Numbered from the stretch's first letter, positions 11,145-21,395 are shown. The stretch: DNA of 64,000 nt from Charina bottae (GCA_023362775.1 JALMGJ010000003.1:75935355-75999354), one strand, 5' to 3'. Translations and numbers: made by a program. The notes: generated from the sequence alone by a model not told the origin.

Positions 11145-11560
11145 TTATACTAGGCGGAATCAAAATGAATCACTTAAGAATGGAAAACGGAATATTGGTG
11201 GACAGCAAAAGAGATTCAAAGACACTCTCAAAGCTAATTTTAAAAAATGTAATATCAGCATTGAGAACTGGGAAGCCCTAACTCATGAGCGTTTCAATTG
11301 GAGGTCATCCTTTATTAAAGGCGCTATGGACTTTGAAGAAGCACGAGTACAGGGCGAAAAGGAGAAAAGAGCTAAAAGGAAGGCACGTCAGGCAAACCCT
11401 CATCATGACCGTCTCCCACCCGGAAACCTATGCCCTCATTGTGGGAGGTTGTGCGGATCCAGAATTGGCCTTTACAGCCACTTACGGATCCACCGTTAAA
11501 ATTTTACCTTTGGAAGACAATCTTACTCGGCTACGAGTGATCGCCAATGATGATGATCAA
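11145..11560 (+). mobile_element. 3' end of the zinc-finger-tailed LINE family
   Basis: One + frame reads through a GGQQKRFKDTLKANFKKCNI-type block (about 11195-11260), a charged linker, and a finger of the form CPHCGRLCGSRIGLYSHLRIH (C-x2-C-x12-H-x3-H, about 11432-11494), then a stop. Such fingers end certain APE-type non-LTR ORFs, and I infer it is the tail of the family whose 5' end starts at 57336. The copy is 5'-truncated and ends in a GATGATGAT tail. Confidence 0.7.
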
Positions 11561-12679
11561 CCTTTGGCCTTTAATGGAAGATCAGGCTTAATGACTCCTT
11601 GCTTTTAAGCCAGGATAGGCTTTTAATCCCATCTCACTGATGCAGGTGAGGCTGCCCCCATCTTTCCTGGGAGCAGTGGGCAAAATGCCATGTTGCCTGG
11701 TAAGGGTATAAAGATTGATCACCTGGGACACCTTCATTGAATATCGGCTTCCTGCCTAGCTAAATGACTGGAGTATTTTTCCAGGGAGTAGAAATACCTA
11801 CAGCTGATTCCTTTGCTTGCAGTAATATGTTGAGCAACTTCTTTTCTTTTAAGCTGAGCTAAGGAATCCAGCACTGGTTCGCCATTTCTTTTAAAATTTG
11901 AACATCGTAGAATTCATCTATACAAATGGGAGATTCTCCTGGCCACACTCAAGATAAAATATATGGTATGATATGGTTTTAACAAACATGTGTGAGAGGG
12001 GAAACAAGGTTATAGCTATAGGATCTGTCCACTGACCTTAAAACAGGAGAAGAGGCTATGGTGAAAATCCTGCTGCCTTCTACTTGTATGTATTTCCTGT
12101 TTCCTTCCACACACAGCAGGGCTGGGAGAGGATCATTAAGATGCAGGAAATACAATGTATTTGTAACAGAAGAAGGATAGTTACCAACAATTTGGTTTGT
12201 TTCTTTCTTTATTAAAAATAAAGCTAAAGTATAAAAAAAAGTCAAGTGTAAATGCCTGGTGGAGGCTGAGCCACTTCCTATAAATTTAACTGGATTTTGA
12301 GCACTCTTGAAATCTTAGGACAGCTAAGTGCATCGAGAGGCGCACTGCAAGTATCTAGTTACACTTTTTCAATTTCTGTATTGTGAATTATATCATCTGG
12401 CAAACAGGGCGCTTAGGCTGAAATGGTCATAATAACCATTCTGTTGAGGAATTTCTGTTTCTGTCATGGAGGTAAAACACGTGTATGAAGGAAGAGGCTT
12501 TTATGGTTTAATTTTAAAAAGTAAACCTACTTAATAGCATTTCTGAAACTGAAGTACAGGGACTGATTTGTGTCAAAATATGTTTCATCATTCTCTCTGT
12601 GTGTGCGTGTGTATATGAACAATCCAAGTTAGAAGAGGTAACAGCCCTAAGTCCTGGCCAGCATATAAATGAAATAAGC
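11561..12679. other. Non-coding stretch, nothing recognised
   Basis: No gene or repeat family was recognised. Confidence 0.4.
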
Positions 12680-12692
12680 ACAACAGTAGTTG

Positions 12693-12958
12693 GCTGTTGT
12701 GGGTCTTCCGGGCTGTGTGGCCGTGTTCTGGAAGTTGTGGTTCCTAACGTTTCGCCAGCATCTGTGGCCAGCATCTTCAGAGGGCAGGAGCACAGATAGA
12801 AGCAAAATCATTTTGCTTCTATCTGTGCTCCTGCCCTCTGAAGATGCTGGCCACAGATGCTGGCGAAACGTTAGGAACCACAACTTCCAGAACACGGCCA
12901 CACAGCCCGGAAGACCCACAACAGCCATTGAACTCCGGCTGTGAAAGCCTTCGACAAT
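12693..12958. mobile_element. Penelope-like hairpin, almost perfect palindrome
   Basis: Arms of about 115 bp meet near 12808 with essentially no loop; both strands encode the same short peptide, showing near-perfect symmetry. Each arm contains a hammerhead-like core (right arm 12838-12868: CTGAAGA, a GCTGGC/GCTGGC stem with two wobble pairs, then GAAA). The asymmetric end AACTCCGGCTGTGAAAGCC follows the right arm. A 13-bp duplication, ACAACAGTAGTTG, flanks it at 12680-12692 and 12959-12971. Confidence 0.85.
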
Positions 12959-12971
12959 ACAACAGTAGTTG

Positions 12972-13379
12972 TTTCTGGTCTGGTGCTATTTATCATTCCC
13001 AAAGATTTATCAAACCTGTGATGGAGATCAATATCTGTGGGCCCATCTGATGATGATCACGGCATATGGAAGATTGCAACATACAATGTAGGAGGAGTAA
13101 AATGTAAAGAGCATAATTAACTAGTGACATGAATGAGAAAAATAGGCATAAATAGGTAATGAAAGTTTATGTATGTAAGAAAAATGCATATAATGATTGC
13201 TGCAAAATATTGAGGAGAAGAAGAAAAAGATACTGTATAATATGTATACAGAGGAAAAATAGTTGCAAAGAATGTAGTCAGAGAGAACAAGGAATGGTTA
13301 AGATGAAAAGAGGCAGAGGTAATGCAGAGCAATTTAGTTAGAAATCATAATTGTTGTGGAAATGGATGAAGAGGGCTTT
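12972..13379. other. Non-coding stretch, nothing recognised
   Basis: A-rich sequence that may belong to the LINE relic which follows, but I see no diagnostic motif. Confidence 0.35.
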
Positions 13380-13690
13380 TAAAAAAGCTTCCAGCAGAGT
13401 GAATGGGATTAAAATGAAAGCAATGAAATGATTTGGGATGAAAATGAAATGAGGGAATGCTGGAAGAAGTATTTTAAAGATTTGTATTGGAATGATAGTG
13501 GTATGTTGAAGAGTAGAATGGAAAAGAATGTCATAATTGTATTGAAGAAAGAATTGTTGAAAAGAAAGTCAGAAATGCTGTGAAAATATTGAAAAATAGT
13601 ATGACTGCAGGTATAGATGGTATAATGGGAGAAATGTTAAAATATGGATGCAGTTTGCTTATGGAGTGGCTGTGCAACTTGCTTAACATG
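13380..13690 (+). mobile_element. Decayed non-LTR reverse transcriptase fragment
   Basis: In one + frame, around 13585-13690, the translation shows a TAGIDGIMGEMLKYG-type motif, the entry to the RT domain in many LINEs (consensus A-x-G-x-DGI-x-x-E-x-LK). A W-x-x-YFKDLY-like block lies about 130 bp upstream. Family unclear; it is A-rich and diverged from BovB and CR1 in this window. Confidence 0.5.
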
Positions 13691-14363
13691 TGTGTGTGAA
13701 GACAGAGTGGCTTGTAACGCCACTTTGAGCTTTGGGCATCATGATGACATATGGAGAACAGGAAGCATCCATTGTTAGCCCCATTCCCTTAGCTTTGTTC
13801 AAATCACACGTAGGACTGTCTGATCCATATGCATTCAATCTGGTATATGTAGTGGGAAAATAAACCTAACGAACAAAATGGAGACTGTACCCCTCCCCCC
13901 TGTCTTTTAGATATTACCGGGGTCAAACCCAGTTCCTCTCTTTGCCTAATCCCATCAGACCCAAATTGACCCTCCTTGCCCCAGACAAAGCCCCCTGCAA
14001 TCCTATCTAAACCAAAGGATAGAAGCGTCCTTACCAGCTCACAGTCAGCCCAAGGGCAGCCCTGCCAAGGGAATTGCAACATAGAGAAACCCCAAGGTCC
14101 CATCCTCCCTCAGCTGATGACCTCAGAATTCCCTCTCCTTTATCAATGGACTTCCCCAGCCCTGCTGCCCATTTTGCCTAAGGATAGAACAAACCCCGGG
14201 TACTCTTACAAGGACCTGCCTAGCTTCCCCCAGCTGGCCAGCAAATCAGATCCCTAGGATTTCCCACCTTGTAGCCCTCAACTTCTGTAAACAAACTTTG
14301 CTTTTCCATTGTTCAGGGTCCTTCCTTCTTGTAAAGCAGGCCTCCAATGATCATTACAATAAA
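13691..14363. other. Non-coding stretch; possible LTR-like C-rich tract
   Basis: The stretch 13840-14360 is C-rich and ends in an AATAAA at 14358-14363, just before the LINE fragment. It superficially resembles an LTR, but I found no paired LTR, primer-binding site or target duplication. Confidence 0.25.
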
Positions 14364-14486
14364 TGCCCTCATTGTGGGAGGTTGTGCGGATCCAGAATTG
14401 GCCTTTATAGCCACTTACGGATCCACCGTTAAAATTTTACCTTTGGAAGACAATCTTACTCGGCTACGAGTGATCGCCAATGATGT
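14364..14486 (+). mobile_element. 3' end of the zinc-finger-tailed LINE family
   Basis: It is nearly identical to 11431-11550, starting at the finger cysteine region and ending in CGCCAATGATG. The very high similarity with the 11.4 kb copy suggests recent activity of the family or local duplication. Only the last ~120 bp are present. Confidence 0.75.
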
Positions 14487-15642
14487 GCTCCTTACTTCGG
14501 CAAAAATCTACAACAGTATAAAACTTATTTAGAATTATAGCTTTTTAATTTTAGTAAGAAATTCTAAGGACTCCTAAGTATATATATTTTTACAGAAGGT
14601 AGACAAAAGAATTATCCAAGCATTGGAACACCCCTTCCCAATGCAGCTGTTGAACCGTATGTAAAATAACTTGACCTTTGTAAATGAAGTTGGATAATTC
14701 ATTCAAGGCATAGAATTAGAATTTATCTTGGGAATTTACATTACAAAAGAAGCACAGCTCTGAGCATTCCTCATTTACTCTTGTATTCCTTGCTTGATTT
14801 GGTGCCCTGAACTGTGTTTATGTGACCTGCTTTTCTTAATTGCTAATCTCAGTTTCTTCTTAAACAAGGAATAGAAGTCTGATGTCTTAAATCTTGCTGT
14901 CTGTGCCTTAATCACTTGCTTCCACATGATGATAAAAAAATAATAATGAACAGGGTGAAGGCCAGTAAGATTACTCTTAGCTGTTGAAAATGCTAGAACC
15001 TGTTTCACAAAAGAACAGTAGTTCTTTTCTCTTAATTGTTAGATTTTCATGATTCTGGAGATTTTTTTAGCCATGTGTGGGATGGAGCATGACAGAAATG
15101 TCAAGATCATGGAAGCTTTAATTAAAAATAGAGAAGAAAAAAAATGGTTGTGTTCAGCACCATCCCAAATGTGTATGTGAAGTGGCAGATGTCAACATAG
15201 GCCAGGCAGGCAGGAGTGGGCTTACTTCATGTTTATGGAGCCATTTAATTTTTTTCTCACTCTTCCATATTACTTCCCATGAGACAGTCAGATATGCTAC
15301 CACCAGGGTGGCCTGCTGGGGAGGGTGATCCTCCAAATAAGCTTTTGATCTAATTGATTCAAAGCTGCCTGCATCCCACCCTTTCACTCCTTCCAACCTA
15401 CCAGAATGAGAACAAGCCAGAGGTCACCGTTTTAAGTCAAGAATGCCGTAACAACGGCAACAAGGATGACGATGGAATGGCAGTGATGCACTGATGACAT
15501 TTCACCACTTTTTTAGTTCGGGTTTTGTTTGGTTTTGCTTTATAATTTAAATCGTGGAAGGAGCTTTCTTTTTTTAGCTGTTCCTATTAGAAAAAATGTT
15601 TTAAATGTTGCAGGATAGAAAAATAAAAATAATTAGTCCTGT
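14487..15642. other. Non-coding stretch, nothing recognised
   Basis: No gene or defined repeat was recognised. Confidence 0.4.
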
Positions 15643-15649
15643 AACATGT

Positions 15650-15686
15650 CCCCTTCATGGATCACTGCCTTGTCGTGGCGAAGGGG
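15650..15686 (+). ncRNA. Candidate HDV-like ribozyme core at the BovB 5' end
   Basis: P1 CCCCTTC (15650-15656) pairs perfectly with GAAGGGG (15680-15686). The latter directly follows a 3-bp P3, GCC (15667-15669) with GGC (15677-15679), closing the loop TTGTCGT. HDV-like ribozymes have a 7-bp P1 starting at the cleavage site and a 3-bp P3 abutting P1's 3' strand. HDV-like ribozymes are known at the 5' ends of R2 and some RTE LINEs. I could not define P2, P4 or the catalytic cytosine, so this is a structural candidate. Confidence 0.5.
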
Positions 15687-15806
15687 CTTGCATAACTCAA
15701 TGAAGTCAGGTCAAGAAGAACAGGTCATGATGGAGAGTTCTGACAAAACGTGGTCCACTGGAGGAGGGAATGGCAAACCACTCCAGTATCTTTGCCAAGA
15801 AAACCC

Positions 15807-18800
15807 ATGGACAGTATCAAAAGGCTAAAAGATATGACGCCGGAAGATGAGCCCCTCAGGTCGGAAGGTGTCCAAAATGCTACTGGGGAAGAGCGGAGGG
15901 CAATTCTGAGTAGCTCCAGAAAGTGTGAAACGGCTGGGCCAAAGCCGAAAGGACGCTCAGTTGTGGATGTGTCTGGAAGTGGAAGGAAAGTCCGATGCTG
16001 TAAAGAACAATATTGCATAGGAACCTGGAATGTAAGATCTATGAATCAAGGTAAGCTGGATGTGGTCAAACATGAGATGACAAGATTGAACATCGACATC
16101 TTGGGAATCAGCGAACTAAAATGGACAGGAATGGGCGAATTTAATTCAGGAGACCATTATATATACTACTGTGGGCAAGAATCCCTTAGAAGAAATGGAG
16201 TAGCTCTCATAGTCAATAAAAGAGTGGGAAAGGCAGTACTGGGGTACAACCTCAAAAACGACAGAATGCTTTCAGTTCGAATCCAAGGCAAACCATTCAA
16301 CATCACAGTGATCCAAGTCTATGCCCCAACCACTGATGCCAAAGAAGCTGAAGTTGACTGGTTCTATGAAGATCTACAACACCTTCTAGAACTAACACCA
16401 AAAAAAGATGTCCTTTTCATCATAGGGGACTGGAATGCTAAGGTAGGAAGTCAAAAAATAACCGGAATAACGGGCAAGTTCGGCCTCGGAGTACAAAATG
16501 AAGCAGGGCAAAAGCTAATAGAGTTTTGTCAAGAGAACACGCTGGTCATAGCAAACACTCTTTTCCAACAACACAAGAGACGACTCTACACATGGACATC
16601 ACCAGATGGTCAATACCGAAATCAGATTGATTATATACTTTGCAGCCAAAGATGGAGAAGCTCTATACAATCAGCAAAAACAAGACCTGGAGCTGACTGT
16701 GGCTCAGATCATGAGCTTCTTATCGCAAAATTTAGGCTTAAATTGAAGAACGTAGAGAAAACCACTAGACCACTCAGGTATGACCTAAATCATATCCCTT
16801 ATGAATATACAGTGGAGGTGAGGAATAGATTTAAAGGATTAGATCTGGTAGACAGAGTGCCTGAAGAACTATGGATGGAGGTTCGTAACATTGTACAGGA
16901 GGCAGCAACTAAAACCATCCCAAAGAAAAAGAAATGCAAGAAAGCAAAGTGGCTGACTGATGAGGCTTTACAAATAGCTGAGGAAAGAAGGGAAGCAAAA
17001 GGCAAGGGAGAAAGGGAAAGATATAAACAACTGAATGCAGAATTCCAGAGAATAGCAAGGAGAGATAAGAAGGCCTTCTTAAATGAACAATGCAAAGAAA
17101 TCGAGGAAAACAATAGAATGGGGAAGACTAGAGATCTCTTCAAGAAAATCGGAGATATCAAGGGAACGTTTTGTGCAAAGATGGGCATGATAAAGGACAA
17201 AAAAGGCAGGGACCTAACAGAAGCAGAAGAGATTAAGAAGAGGTGGCAAGAATACACAGAAGAACTATACAAGAAAGATCTTAATATCCCTGATAAATAC
17301 GATGGTGTGGTCACTGAGCTTGAGCCGGACATCCTAGAGAGTGAAGTCAAGTGGGCCTTAGGAAGCATTATTAACAACAAAGCTAGCGGAGAAGACAGTA
17401 TCCCAGCTGAGCTATTTAAAATCCTAAAAGATGATGCTGTTAAAGTGCTGCACTCAATATGCCAACAAATTTGGAAAACTCAACAGTGGCCACAGGATTG
17501 GAAAAGGTCAGTTTACGTTCCAATTCCAAAGAAAGGCAATGCCAAAGAATGTTCAAACTACCGTACAATTGCGCTCATTTCACATGCCAGCAAGGTTATG
17601 CTCAAAATCCTACAAGCTAGGCTTCAGCAGCATGTGAACCGAGAACTACCAGAAGTGCAAGCTGGGTTTCGAAGAGGCAGAGGAACTAGAGATCAGATTG
17701 CCAACATTCGCTGGATCATGGAAAAAGCAAGAGAGTTCCAGAAAAACATCTACTTCTGCTTCATTGACTACGCTAAAGCCTTTGATTGTGTGGATCACAA
17801 CAAACTGTGGCAAATTCTTAAAGAGATGGGAGTACCAGACCACCTTACCTGTCTCCTGAGAAACCTGTATGTGGGTCAAGAAGCAACAGTTAGAACCGGA
17901 CATGGAACAACCGACTGGTTCAAAATTGGGAAAGGAGTACGACAAGGCTGTATATTATCACCGTGCTTATTTAACTTATATGCAGAGTACATCATGAGAA
18001 ATGCCGGGCTGGATGAATCACAAGCCGGAGTTAAGATTGCCAGGAAAAATATCAACAACCTCAGATATGCAGACGATACCACCCTAATGGCAGAAAGTGA
18101 AGAGGAACTAAAGAGCCTCTTGATGAGGGTGAAAGAGGAGAGTGCAAAAGCTGGCTTGAAACTCAACATTAAAAGAACCCAGATCATGGCATCTGGTCCC
18201 ATCACTTCCTGGCAAATAGAAGGGGAAGAAATGGAAGCAGTGACAGATTTTATTTTCTTGGGCTCCAAGATCACCGCAGACGGTGACTGCAGCCATGAAA
18301 TTAAAAGACGCTTGCTCCTTGGAAGGAAAGCTATGGCAAACCTAGACAGCATATTAAAAAGCAGAGACATCACCATGCCGACAAAGGTCCGTATAGTTAA
18401 AGCTATGGTTTTTCCAGTAGCAATGTATGGCTGTGAGAGTTGGACCATAAGGAAGGCTGAGCGCCGAAGAATTGATGCTTTCGAACTGTGGTGCTGGAGA
18501 AGACTCTTGAGAGTCCCTTGGACTGCAAGGAGGTCAAACCAGTCAATCCTAAAGGAAATCAACCCTGACTGCTCATTGGAAGGACAGATGCTGAAGCTGA
18601 AGCTCAAATACTTTGGCCACCTAATGCGAAGAGAGGACTCACTGGAAAAGACCCTGATGCTGGGAAAGACTGAGGGCAAAAGGAGAAGGGGACGGCAGAG
18701 GATGAGATGGTTAGATAGCATCACCGATGTAATGAATATGAATTTGAGTAAACTCCGAGAGACAGTGGAGGACAGGAAGGCCTGGCGTACTATGGTCCAT

Positions 18801-18836
18801 GAGGTCACGAAGAGTCGGACACGACTAAACGACTGA
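15807..18836 (+). CDS. BovB ORF: APE endonuclease-reverse transcriptase (1009 aa)
   Basis: This protein nicks target DNA and primes reverse transcription of its own RNA there. The APE endonuclease spans about residues 70-305: the active-site Asn75 in TWNVRS, Glu in SELKW, the GDWNAK strand (Asp208, Asn210) and the terminal SDH (300-302). The RT domain has its catalytic YADD at 754-757, after a FIDYAKAFD box. A CESW...WCWRR C-terminal region follows, and the frame ends in TGA. I chose the ATG at 15807 because it aligns with the start of the 60.4 kb copy; the frame stays open upstream to a GTG at 15750. No stop or frameshift is seen, and no key residue is missing. Confidence 0.93.
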   Translation: MDSIKRLKDMTPEDEPLRSEGVQNATGEERRAILSSSRKCETAGPKPKGRSVVDVSGSGRKVRCCKEQYCIGTWNVRSMNQGKLDVVKHEMTRLNIDILGISELKWTGMGEFNSGDHYIYYCGQESLRRNGVALIVNKRVGKAVLGYNLKNDRMLSVRIQGKPFNITVIQVYAPTTDAKEAEVDWFYEDLQHLLELTPKKDVLFIIGDWNAKVGSQKITGITGKFGLGVQNEAGQKLIEFCQENTLVIANTLFQQHKRRLYTWTSPDGQYRNQIDYILCSQRWRSSIQSAKTRPGADCGSDHELLIAKFRLKLKNVEKTTRPLRYDLNHIPYEYTVEVRNRFKGLDLVDRVPEELWMEVRNIVQEAATKTIPKKKKCKKAKWLTDEALQIAEERREAKGKGERERYKQLNAEFQRIARRDKKAFLNEQCKEIEENNRMGKTRDLFKKIGDIKGTFCAKMGMIKDKKGRDLTEAEEIKKRWQEYTEELYKKDLNIPDKYDGVVTELEPDILESEVKWALGSIINNKASGEDSIPAELFKILKDDAVKVLHSICQQIWKTQQWPQDWKRSVYVPIPKKGNAKECSNYRTIALISHASKVMLKILQARLQQHVNRELPEVQAGFRRGRGTRDQIANIRWIMEKAREFQKNIYFCFIDYAKAFDCVDHNKLWQILKEMGVPDHLTCLLRNLYVGQEATVRTGHGTTDWFKIGKGVRQGCILSPCLFNLYAEYIMRNAGLDESQAGVKIARKNINNLRYADDTTLMAESEEELKSLLMRVKEESAKAGLKLNIKRTQIMASGPITSWQIEGEEMEAVTDFIFLGSKITADGDCSHEIKRRLLLGRKAMANLDSILKSRDITMPTKVRIVKAMVFPVAMYGCESWTIRKAERRRIDAFELWCWRRLLRVPWTARRSNQSILKEINPDCSLEGQMLKLKLKYFGHLMRREDSLEKTLMLGKTEGKRRRGRQRMRWLDSITDVMNMNLSKLRETVEDRKAWRTMVHEVTKSRTRLND

Positions 18837-18856
18837 ACAACAACAACAACAACATG

Positions 18857-19179
18857 GATAGCCACAAGATGTGTAATAGAAAATAAAGAGTTGCATTTTA
18901 GTTGAATAAAAAATATTCCCCTGGTTAAATCTCCTGATAGAAGCTGCTATAGCTTGATGGTGATACACTGACTATAGCTGTAGGCATGTGATCCATACAA
19001 AATGCTGACACAACCAACTTCTTTTTAGCTTGACAAGAACCCCTCTGGAAAAGCAGACAATATTGCTATTGAACTATCAGTAGTTACAAGATTATGACTT
19101 GACAAACTGGTACTTCATAGCACTGTATCTAGCCAAAGACGACACAATATGCCATTTATTTATTTTATTCCTGTTTTAC
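18857..19179. other. Non-coding stretch, nothing recognised
   Basis: Sequence between the BovB tail and a CR1 end; nothing recognised. Confidence 0.4.
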
Positions 19180-19520
19180 AGTACTTATCACCCAGGTTAA
19201 AGGGGGGTGGGGGCTTGAAGCAGAATTGGCAGAAAATGTATGAATGTCATTTTAATGCCTTCCCTTTCAGCTGCACCAACCATAATAAGGGTCTGAAATT
19301 ACAGGAAGGCAGATTCCAGGTGAATGTTAGGGGGGAAAAGATTCTAACAATAAGAGCAGTTTAACCGTAGAACTGATTGCCTAATGATATAGTGAGCTGC
19401 CCTTCATTGCACATATCTCAACAAAGCCTCAACAGCCATCTGTGGATTTACACACTGAATGAATAGCTGGACTTAATAAAGTAAATAGTCCTTTCTAACT
19501 CTGTGATTCTGTGATCCTGG
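19180..19520 (+). mobile_element. CR1 LINE 3' end
   Basis: A + frame shows a KLQEGRFQVNV-type block (near 19290-19325) characteristic of the CR1 ORF2 C-terminus. It is followed by GGACTTAATAAAGTAAATAGTCC and the end CTTTCTAACTCTGTGATTCTGTGAT, which contains CR1's short 3' tandem repeat (ATTCTGTG). It is 5'-truncated, the usual CR1 state. Confidence 0.85.
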
Positions 19521-20585
19521 TAACTCCTACTGTGTCTGTGTTTCTAGGACTTTAAAGAAATCAGAATGAAGTTGTGTTGTCTTAGAAAGAGGCACTTCCT
19601 TTGCTGTTTGCAGGCATAAATACATTACCAATTACTAGCTCTTGTTTAGGTGTATCTGTGTACACTTCTGTAGACTCATTCCTGGGAATCATACAAGCCT
19701 TTATCATTCCCTTTTTAAAGCAAATGCCTTAATCATTCTATTTGGCAATCAGCTCATAAGGGAGGAGACCCATAAAACATCTGCTCAGTTCTTTGAGTTT
19801 TCTCTGGAGCAGGTGAGAAAGGTGGTAATTTGCCAAATGGTGAACAGTTGGCACAAGTAATAAATTTCATGGAAGTTGAAGGCCAGGGAATCTAAAATAG
19901 AAGAACAAAGTGTGCGTATGTACAATGGACCCTTTTAATGCTTGCCTAAGAATGAGATCATACATTTTGTATTTGTTATGCGTCTGACAGAATGGGCTTT
20001 GACTTATGAAAGGTTGTGCCGCAATATAGTTCTTAATTTTTAAGGTACCAAAGAACTTTGGGGGGGGGGGGTGTTGCACATGACCAACAGGTCAAAAGTT
20101 TTACCTGTCATTGAACGTGATTATTTCCTCTTGCCACCTGTTGCACTCATGGGATTCTAAAATATATTTATCATGGTTGCTACTTGTTTGTACTGCATGA
20201 CCATGAGTATGGAAAGTCGATCCAGTCCATTTTTATTGTAAAGTTTAGAGGAAAAGGGGGAGGGACATAATTATTCTGTAAGCAATTTTACTTCGCTCTA
20301 CTGCTCGGCAGTTTTAAGAAAATCTACTGTAGCCCAGGAAGAGCTTTTAACAAGAAAAGTTCCCATTTAAACATCAGAAGGAGTCTGTCAGCATCTTTTC
20401 AGACTAACACATTTTATTAAAAGGCATAAGCTGTCATGAGCTATATATCACCTCATCATATGCATGGAGTGGCTACCTGAAGTGGGATGAGGCTGATGAT
20501 GAGGTGGGGGGAAGGGGGGAGACCTGTTTTAAATAACCCAGCTTAACTTCTGTCGTAGATGAAGGTGGCAGTGGACTACCTAGAG
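19521..20585. other. Non-coding stretch, nothing recognised
   Basis: A short poly-G run lies at 20060-20070. Nothing else was recognised. Confidence 0.4.
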
Positions 20586-20720
20586 CAGTGTTTCTCAACC
20601 GTGGTAACTTTAAGAGCTGTGGACTTCAACTCCCAGAATTCCCCAGTCAGCAAAGCTGGCTGGAGAATTATGGGAGTTGAAGTCCACACCACTTCAAGTT
20701 GTCAAGGTTGAGAAACACTG
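20586..20720. mobile_element. Short hAT MITE (135 bp)
   Basis: The termini CAGTGTTTCTCAACC and GGTTGAGAAACACTG are perfect 15-bp inverted repeats. A perfect 8-bp duplication, ACCTAGAG, flanks it at 20578-20585 and 20721-20728. The interior is largely palindromic, with inverted GACTTCAACTCCCA blocks. No transposase is encoded. Confidence 0.95.
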
Positions 20721-20943
20721 ACCTAGAGAAACATAACAATGGAAGCCTTGGAAATCCTTTCCACAAGTGAAATGTCAGCCTATTGATTAAATGAGTCCAA
20801 CAAAAAGAGAGAGACTGGTAAAACCAGGGAATAATTTCATCTTTTTTTCTGCTCTCACATTATAAGCAATAGATAGAGCAGCTGCCCAGAATATGGTTTC
20901 TTAGACCTGTCAAGGGAGAAAGCAGAAATGAACAGCTCATAGT

Positions 20944-21060
20944 TTGTTTATTTATTTATTTATTTGTCGTATTTATACCCCGCCTATCCCCTCCCTAACG
21001 GAGGACTCTAGGCGGCTTACATATATATATATATCATTAACATCATACATATACAATTTC
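20944..21060 (-). mobile_element. LINE/SINE 3' tail fragment
   Basis: The (TTTA)n run followed by TATACCCCGCC and GGACTCTAGGCGGC is the reverse complement of the GCCGCC-AGAGTCC...AATAAAT type of 3' end found at other sites in this window. A short TA run sits at 21022-21034. Confidence 0.45.
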
Positions 21061-21099
21061 ATTTTAAATCGCACGCTAAGGAAAGGGGTAAGGGAACCG

Positions 21100-21255
21100 A
21101 CTCTTCCGTGGCTTGGACTACAAGCCCCACAATGCCTTGCGTCGGAGCCGGCTGCTGACGTCCTGTAGATGAAACTGCTTCTTTCCGGGATCCGTCATTG
21201 CCGCCGCCATTCCAGGGATCTTCCGATTCGGTGGCCGACTCCCCGACAGGATGCC
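21100..21255. promoter_or_regulatory. CpG-rich promoter-like patch (candidate only)
   Basis: Within about 120 bp there are an ACTACAAGCCCCACAATGCC site (21117-21136) resembling the ZNF143/SBS motif, TGACGTC (CRE-like, near 21156), TTTCCGGGAT (ETS-like, near 21181) and GCCGCCGCCATT (YY1-like, reverse strand, near 21200). The patch is CpG-rich in an AT-rich setting and lies upstream of CDK18 on its strand. It is wedged between two repeat fragments, so it may itself be a repeat. Confidence 0.25.
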
Positions 21256-21257
21256 AG

Positions 21258-21395
21258 CATATTCTCCTACTTAAGGTGGTACCCATTTATCTACTTGCAA
21301 AGCTTTCGAACTGTTGGGTTGACAGGAGCTGGGACTAGCAATGAGAGCTCACCTCATTGCGTGGGGATTCGAACTGCCGACCTTCTGAGTTAGTT
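21258..21395 (-). mobile_element. Sauria-type SINE fragment
   Basis: GGTGGTACCCATTTATCTAC, GCTTTCGAACTG, GACAGGAGCTGGGAC and GGGGATTCGAACTGCCGACC are the minus-strand middle and head of the Sauria SINE. The 3' third is missing. Confidence 0.7.

Larger units (their letters stand above)
15650..18850 (+). mobile_element. Full-length BovB (RTE-clade) LINE, copy A
   Basis: The element has a short 5' region, one long ORF with endonuclease and reverse transcriptase domains, and a (CAA)n tail. Protein motifs (ITADGDCSHEIKRRLLLG, MYGCESWTIRKAE, WCWRRLLRVPWTARRSNQ) identify BovB, the RTE family spread horizontally among squamates and ruminants. Its 5' start aligns with that of the second full copy at 60218. 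A short possible target duplication, AACATG, lies at 15643-15648 and 18851-18856, with one extra T before the element. The length of about 3.2 kb and open ORF suggest a young, possibly mobile copy. Confidence 0.95.

Noticed and set aside
13840..14363. C-rich tract ending in AATAAA, possibly a solo LTR
   Set aside because: There is no paired LTR, primer-binding site, TG...CA boundary with duplication, or internal viral gene to support it.
17876..18865. 329-aa minus-strand open frame (and similar frames antisense to other BovB copies)
   Set aside because: These are shadows of the BovB reverse transcriptase on the opposite strand.
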